Below the pieces are notes generated by a model that had not been told where the DNA came from, made no database searches, and was given only the letters and a program-made list of their open reading frames with translations. Shown here in pieces: positions 60,677 through 64,000 of a DNA stretch of 64,000 bases. A program made the translations under genes and the position numbers. The stretch's first letter is position 1; each line of letters begins with the position of its first letter. Source of the DNA: Pseudidiomarina insulisalsae (GTDB lineage: Bacteria; Pseudomonadota; Gammaproteobacteria; Enterobacterales; Alteromonadaceae); NCBI RefSeq assembly GCF_003987065.1, contig NZ_PIPY01000004.1, positions 124,001 through 188,000 of the forward strand, read 5' to 3'.

Positions 60677-62494
60677 ATGCATCCTGTCATTGAACGAGTC
60701 ACTCAGCGCATTGAAGAACGCAGCGCAGCAGACCGGCTGCATTATCTTGAACAAATGGCAGCCGCGCGTCGCCGCGGACCGCATCGCGGTGCTTTGTCAT
60801 GCGGAAATCTGGCACATGGTTTTGCGGCGTGCGGCAAGGGCGAAAAAGGTGAATTGCGCAGTTTGATCAAAGCCAATATTGGTATTGTCACCGCCTACAA
60901 CGACATGCTCTCAGCGCATCAGCCGTACCATGATTACCCGCAAAAGCTTAAGCAGGCCATTCGTGAGGTGGGTAGTGTGGCGCAGGTCGCAGGCGGCGTA
61001 CCAGCCATGTGTGACGGAGTTACCCAAGGACAACCAGGGATGGAACTCAGTCTCATTAGTCGTGACGTGATTGCCATGGCCACCGCGGTAAGTTTATCGC
61101 ATAACATGTTTGACGGTGGCTTGATGCTGGGTATCTGCGACAAAATTGTACCCGGATTGTTATTGGCGGCGTTGCGCTTTGGCCATTTACCTTTTGTGTT
61201 TGTACCGGCAGGTCCCATGCCTTCGGGTATCAGTAATAAAGAAAAAGCGCGGGTACGTGAGCTTTACGCCGAAGGCAAAGTAAGTAAGGACGATCTGCTT
61301 GAAGCGGAGGCTGCTTCGTATCATAGCCCCGGCACCTGCACCTTTTACGGGACCGCGAATTCAAACCAGCTGGTGATTGAAATGATGGGTCTGCAGTTGC
61401 CAGGTTCTTCTTTTGTAAACCCGGGTAGCGGGTTGCGCGAAGAGTTGACACGTGTGGCGGCGCAGCAGGTCACGCGCATTACTGATTTAGGCACTGATTA
61501 CACGCCCATCAGTGACATCGTTACCGCCAAAAGCATCGTCAACGGTCTGGTGGGTTTGCTTGCCACCGCAGGCTCAACCAATCACACCATGCACCTTGTC
61601 GCTGTAGCGCGCGCCGCCGGTTATCGTGTGAACTGGGATGATTTTGCGGAGCTTTCCAGCGCGACGCCGTTGGTGACACGTCTTTATCCCAATGGTGAAG
61701 CCGATATCAACGCTTTTCAGCGTGCCGGAGGCATGGCCTTCCTGATCCGGACCTTGCTTGACGCTGGCTTGCTGCACGAAGATGTGAAAACAGTTGCTGG
61801 GCCGGGATTACATCGTTATACGCAAAAGCCGGAATTGGAGGAGGGTAAAGTTGTCTGGCGTGAGGGACCGACAGAATCGCTTGATACCAGTGTGTTACGA
61901 AGTGCACAAAAGCCATTTTCCGACCATGGCGGCTTAACTGTATTAAAAGGAAATCTCGGTCGCGCGGTAATGAAAACGTCCGCGATACCCGAAGACCGGG
62001 AAATCATTACGGCACCAGCTGTTGTTCTGACCAGCCAGCATGAATTGCACCAGCGCTTTGAAGCCGGAGAGCTTGATCGTGATTGTGTAGTGGTCGTACG
62101 TTTTCAGGGTCCGAAAGCGATAGGTATGCCTGAATTACATAAATTAACACCGCCGTTAAGCGTGCTGCAAAAACGCGGCTATAAGGTAGCACTGGTGACC
62201 GATGGCAGAATGTCGGGTGCCTCAGGCGACGTGCCTGCAGCGATTCACGTCACGCCTGAAGCAGTTGCCGGAGGCCTGATCGGCAAAATTCAGGATGGTG
62301 ATCTGGTGCGGCTCGATGCACTTGGCGGCACGCTCGACGTGCTGGTTGAGAGTGATGAATTGGCGCAGCGGCCACAAGCAACGTTCGATTTAAGTGACAG
62401 CCATCAGGGCATGGGGCGTGAGATGTTTGGCGCTTTTCGCGCGAATTTTAGTGGTGCTGAAGAGGGCGCCTGTGTTTTATTTACGGACCAATAG
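60677..62494 (+). CDS. edd: Phosphogluconate dehydratase Edd
   Basis: A 605-residue iron-sulfur dehydratase of the IlvD/Edd family: [35 protein letters not shown] (in parts) with a cluster Cys, FYGTANSNQ and [11 protein letters not shown]. It converts 6-phosphogluconate to KDPG. The length matches Edd rather than the shorter IlvD. It sits between pgl and eda, completing the Entner-Doudoroff route. Confidence 0.96.
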   Translation: MHPVIERVTQRIEERSAADRLHYLEQMAAARRRGPHRGALSCGNLAHGFAACGKGEKGELRSLIKANIGIVTAYNDMLSAHQPYHDYPQKLKQAIREVGSVAQVAGGVPAMCDGVTQGQPGMELSLISRDVIAMATAVSLSHNMFDGGLMLGICDKIVPGLLLAALRFGHLPFVFVPAGPMPSGISNKEKARVRELYAEGKVSKDDLLEAEAASYHSPGTCTFYGTANSNQLVIEMMGLQLPGSSFVNPGSGLREELTRVAAQQVTRITDLGTDYTPISDIVTAKSIVNGLVGLLATAGSTNHTMHLVAVARAAGYRVNWDDFAELSSATPLVTRLYPNGEADINAFQRAGGMAFLIRTLLDAGLLHEDVKTVAGPGLHRYTQKPELEEGKVVWREGPTESLDTSVLRSAQKPFSDHGGLTVLKGNLGRAVMKTSAIPEDREIITAPAVVLTSQHELHQRFEAGELDRDCVVVVRFQGPKAIGMPELHKLTPPLSVLQKRGYKVALVTDGRMSGASGDVPAAIHVTPEAVAGGLIGKIQDGDLVRLDALGGTLDVLVESDELAQRPQATFDLSDSHQGMGREMFGAFRANFSGAEEGACVLFTDQ

Positions 62495-62526
62495 CCGAGC
62501 ATGCTAATACAAAAACGGAGCCCCCA

Positions 62527-63171
62527 ATGAGCTTTTCCCATTGGCAACTGGCGCCTGCCGACCTATTTAAGTTAACCCCAGTGATCCCGGTCATGGTGAT
62601 CGAACGGCTGGAAGACGCGTTGCCCATGGGTGAGGCATTACTGGCCGCGGGCATTCCCATGTTGGAAGTCACGCTGCGCACACCCGTTGCGCTGGCGGCG
62701 ATTGAACGGTTACGCGAGCGCTTGCCACAGGCGATCGTCGGTGCGGGCACGGTAACCAATGAAAAGGAATTGATAGCGGCGAAGGCCGCTGGTGCGCAAT
62801 TCGCGATTAGTCCGGGTATTACCACGCAGCTGCTGGAAGCCGGGCGACGCTCCGATGTACCTTTGATACCTGGGGTTGCGACGGTCTCTGAGCTAATGCT
62901 GGCAAAAGAGATGGGGTACACGCACCTGAAGTTCTTCCCCGCAGAAGCTGCCGGCGGCACAGCCATGTTAAAAAGTATGGCGGGACCCTTTGCCGAAATT
63001 CGTTTTTGTCCGACCGGTGGCATAGGCCCAGATAACTTCCGCGACTACCTGGCATTGCCGAATGTCATGTGCGTCGGTGGTTCCTGGATTTTGCCAAAAG
63101 CAGCGGTTGAAGCGGGTGACTGGGCGAAAGTGCAAGAAATTGCCGCAGCCGCGGTCAGCGCGGCAAAGTGA
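62527..63171 (+). CDS. eda: KDPG aldolase Eda
   Basis: A 214-residue class I aldolase. The Schiff-base Lys is in HLKFFPAE near residue 138 and the phosphate-binding region is CPTGGI. The general-base Glu lies in the LEVTLRTP stretch. It splits KDPG to pyruvate and glyceraldehyde-3-phosphate (and can act on 4-hydroxy-2-oxoglutarate). Last gene of the operon, followed at once by a strong terminator. Confidence 0.96.
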   Translation: MSFSHWQLAPADLFKLTPVIPVMVIERLEDALPMGEALLAAGIPMLEVTLRTPVALAAIERLRERLPQAIVGAGTVTNEKELIAAKAAGAQFAISPGITTQLLEAGRRSDVPLIPGVATVSELMLAKEMGYTHLKFFPAEAAGGTAMLKSMAGPFAEIRFCPTGGIGPDNFRDYLALPNVMCVGGSWILPKAAVEAGDWAKVQEIAAAAVSAAK

Positions 63172-63186
63172 CAGAATAGCCAATAA

Positions 63187-63220
63187 AAAAGGGAGTAAAG
63201 CCTGAGCCTTACTCCCTTTT
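63187..63220. terminator. Bidirectional terminator between eda and the cold-shock gene
   Basis: AAAAGGGAGTAA and TTACTCCCTTTT form a perfect 12-bp stem with a ten-base loop. A T-rich 3' side is present on both strands, so it can end both the eda and the convergent csp transcripts. Confidence 0.9.
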
Positions 63221-63237
63221 CTTAATCGTTTACGCGA

Positions 63238-63447
63238 TTAGAGCGCGACGATATTTTCTGCTTGTGGGCCTTTTTGACCTTGCGTAATCGTGAACGATAC
63301 GCGTTGGCCTTCAGCCAGAGTTTTGAAGCCATTACCGGCAATCGCGCTGAAGTGTGCGAATACGTCCGCGCCACCTTGCTGCTCGATAAAGCCAAAACCT
63401 TTTGCTTCGTTAAACCACTTCACAACGCCAGTTACTGTATTAGACAT
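63238..63447 (-). CDS. Cold-shock-domain protein (CspA family)
   Basis: A 69-residue single cold-shock domain with both RNA-binding motifs: KGFGFIEQ (RNP1) and DVFAHFSAI (RNP2). CspA-family proteins melt RNA secondary structure. CAGGAA lies 7 bases before the ATG. The ~195 bases upstream (63448-63642) hold no gene and are probably its promoter and long 5' untranslated leader, as usual for csp genes. Confidence 0.95.
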   Translation of the reverse strand: MSNTVTGVVKWFNEAKGFGFIEQQGGADVFAHFSAIAGNGFKTLAEGQRVSFTITQGQKGPQAENIVAL

Positions 63448-63642
63448 AATCTATATTCCTGAAAAAAATTTTGAAATTTCCGCCACAGCTTAGGCCATGC
63501 ACGGGGTCTTGCGGGGTAAAAATGGAAATTTAAAACTACAGGACGAAGATTAACTGCTAATAACGCGACGTAGAGGAGGTTTAACTATCAAATTCTTATC
63601 CAACGCCGCGTACAATACGCTGATTCCTACCGAAGTCAAACA

Positions 63643-64000
63643 TTATTTTCGTGCCGCAAAAACTTTGCCAATAATCTGATAGAGGCTTTGCTGCGTGAAG
63701 TCGTAGTCGCCTTCGGTGGCTACACGGTGCACAAACACAAAATCCGATGCCGGATAAACACCCAACATGTGAATACCTACGCCAGTGTGGAAAAAAGCTT
63801 TTGTCGGGCGCTCTGCGTTGGCATTAATGACATTCCAAAGCAATCCATAGCCGAAGTCCATGTAGCGGTTCGTGACCGAGTACGAGGTGGTACTTTGCGC
63901 GATCCACTCTTCAGATAGAATACGTTGCCCGTTCCATACGCCGTTATTCTCGTAAAGTTGGCCATAAAGCGCCATATCGTAGGCCGACATCCGAAAATGA
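63643..64000 (-). CDS. Serine hydrolase (class C beta-lactamase-like), 5' part outside window
   Basis: The visible ~119 residues are the C-terminal part of a beta-lactamase/penicillin-binding-like hydrolase: HFRMSAYDMALYGQLY, GQRILSEEWI, FGYGLLW and the FFHTGVG box, which takes the place of the KTG/HTG third motif. The frame is open to base 64000, and the first in-window Met (63990) is internal, so the gene continues past the right edge. Its catalytic SxxK is not in view. Confidence 0.85.
   Translation of the reverse strand, partial: HFRMSAYDMALYGQLYENNGVWNGQRILSEEWIAQSTTSYSVTNRYMDFGYGLLWNVINANAERPTKAFFHTGVGIHMLGVYPASDFVFVHRVATEGDYDFTQQSLYQIIGKVFAARK

Overview
The window is a stretch of a gammaproteobacterial chromosome. 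The gene set points to a marine, Idiomarina-like member of the Alteromonadales: a methylcitrate cluster with AcnD/PrpF, an Entner-Doudoroff operon, SelO, a DabAB carbon transporter and many short-overlap operons. That taxonomic call is inference from gene content. No rRNA, tRNA or CRISPR array was recognised.

Left part (1-29169), ordinary chromosome. A PAS-PAS-GGDEF-EAL regulator runs off the left edge. It is followed by a GNAT acetyltransferase, a YceI protein and a fasciclin protein that seems to have lost its last residues to a one-base deletion. The propionate operon comes next (GntR-prpB-prpC-acnD-prpF-ychJ-like), with two TGTCGACA palindromes around a good promoter and a five-copy 14-bp tandem repeat between prpB and prpC. 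Then come a DUF418 membrane protein, an acyl-CoA synthetase, TspO, SelO, and a LysR regulator divergent from dabB-dabA-Sua5. A peptidase pair (S66 and M14), small secreted proteins, an Xre regulator with a GOLPH3/GPP34-like protein, and a metallophosphoesterase complete this part.

Middle part (about 29170-49300), accessory island. It opens with a near-consensus promoter and a structured non-coding region. The island's main transcription units are: (i) a 559-aa unknown protein, a MoxR-type ATPase and a DUF2201-type metallopeptidase/VWA protein; (ii) on the minus strand, a coiled-coil unknown, a WYL-domain regulator, SbcD and SbcC; (iii) an ADP-ribosylglycohydrolase, a small membrane protein, an HhH-GPD-like protein and a three-domain RecB-nuclease/DEDD-exonuclease/UPF1-helicase; (iv) a double AAA+ ATPase on the minus strand. 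An AT-rich GIY-YIG gene sits beside transposase debris inside the island. The promoters of all four units carry the same 23-bp interrupted palindrome, 6-7 bp from a -10-like hexamer. The units therefore look like one regulon, most simply controlled by the WYL protein encoded in unit ii. This is the best candidate here for an undescribed nucleic-acid defence or repair system.

Right part (49300-64000), ordinary chromosome. It contains a CsgG/PEGA-like/DUF4810/DUF799 lipoprotein operon and an FMO-BASS transporter-epimerase-SDR operon divergent from an AraC regulator. A complete zwf-pgl-edd-eda operon follows, ending in a bidirectional terminator shared with a convergent cold-shock gene. A serine hydrolase is cut by the right edge.
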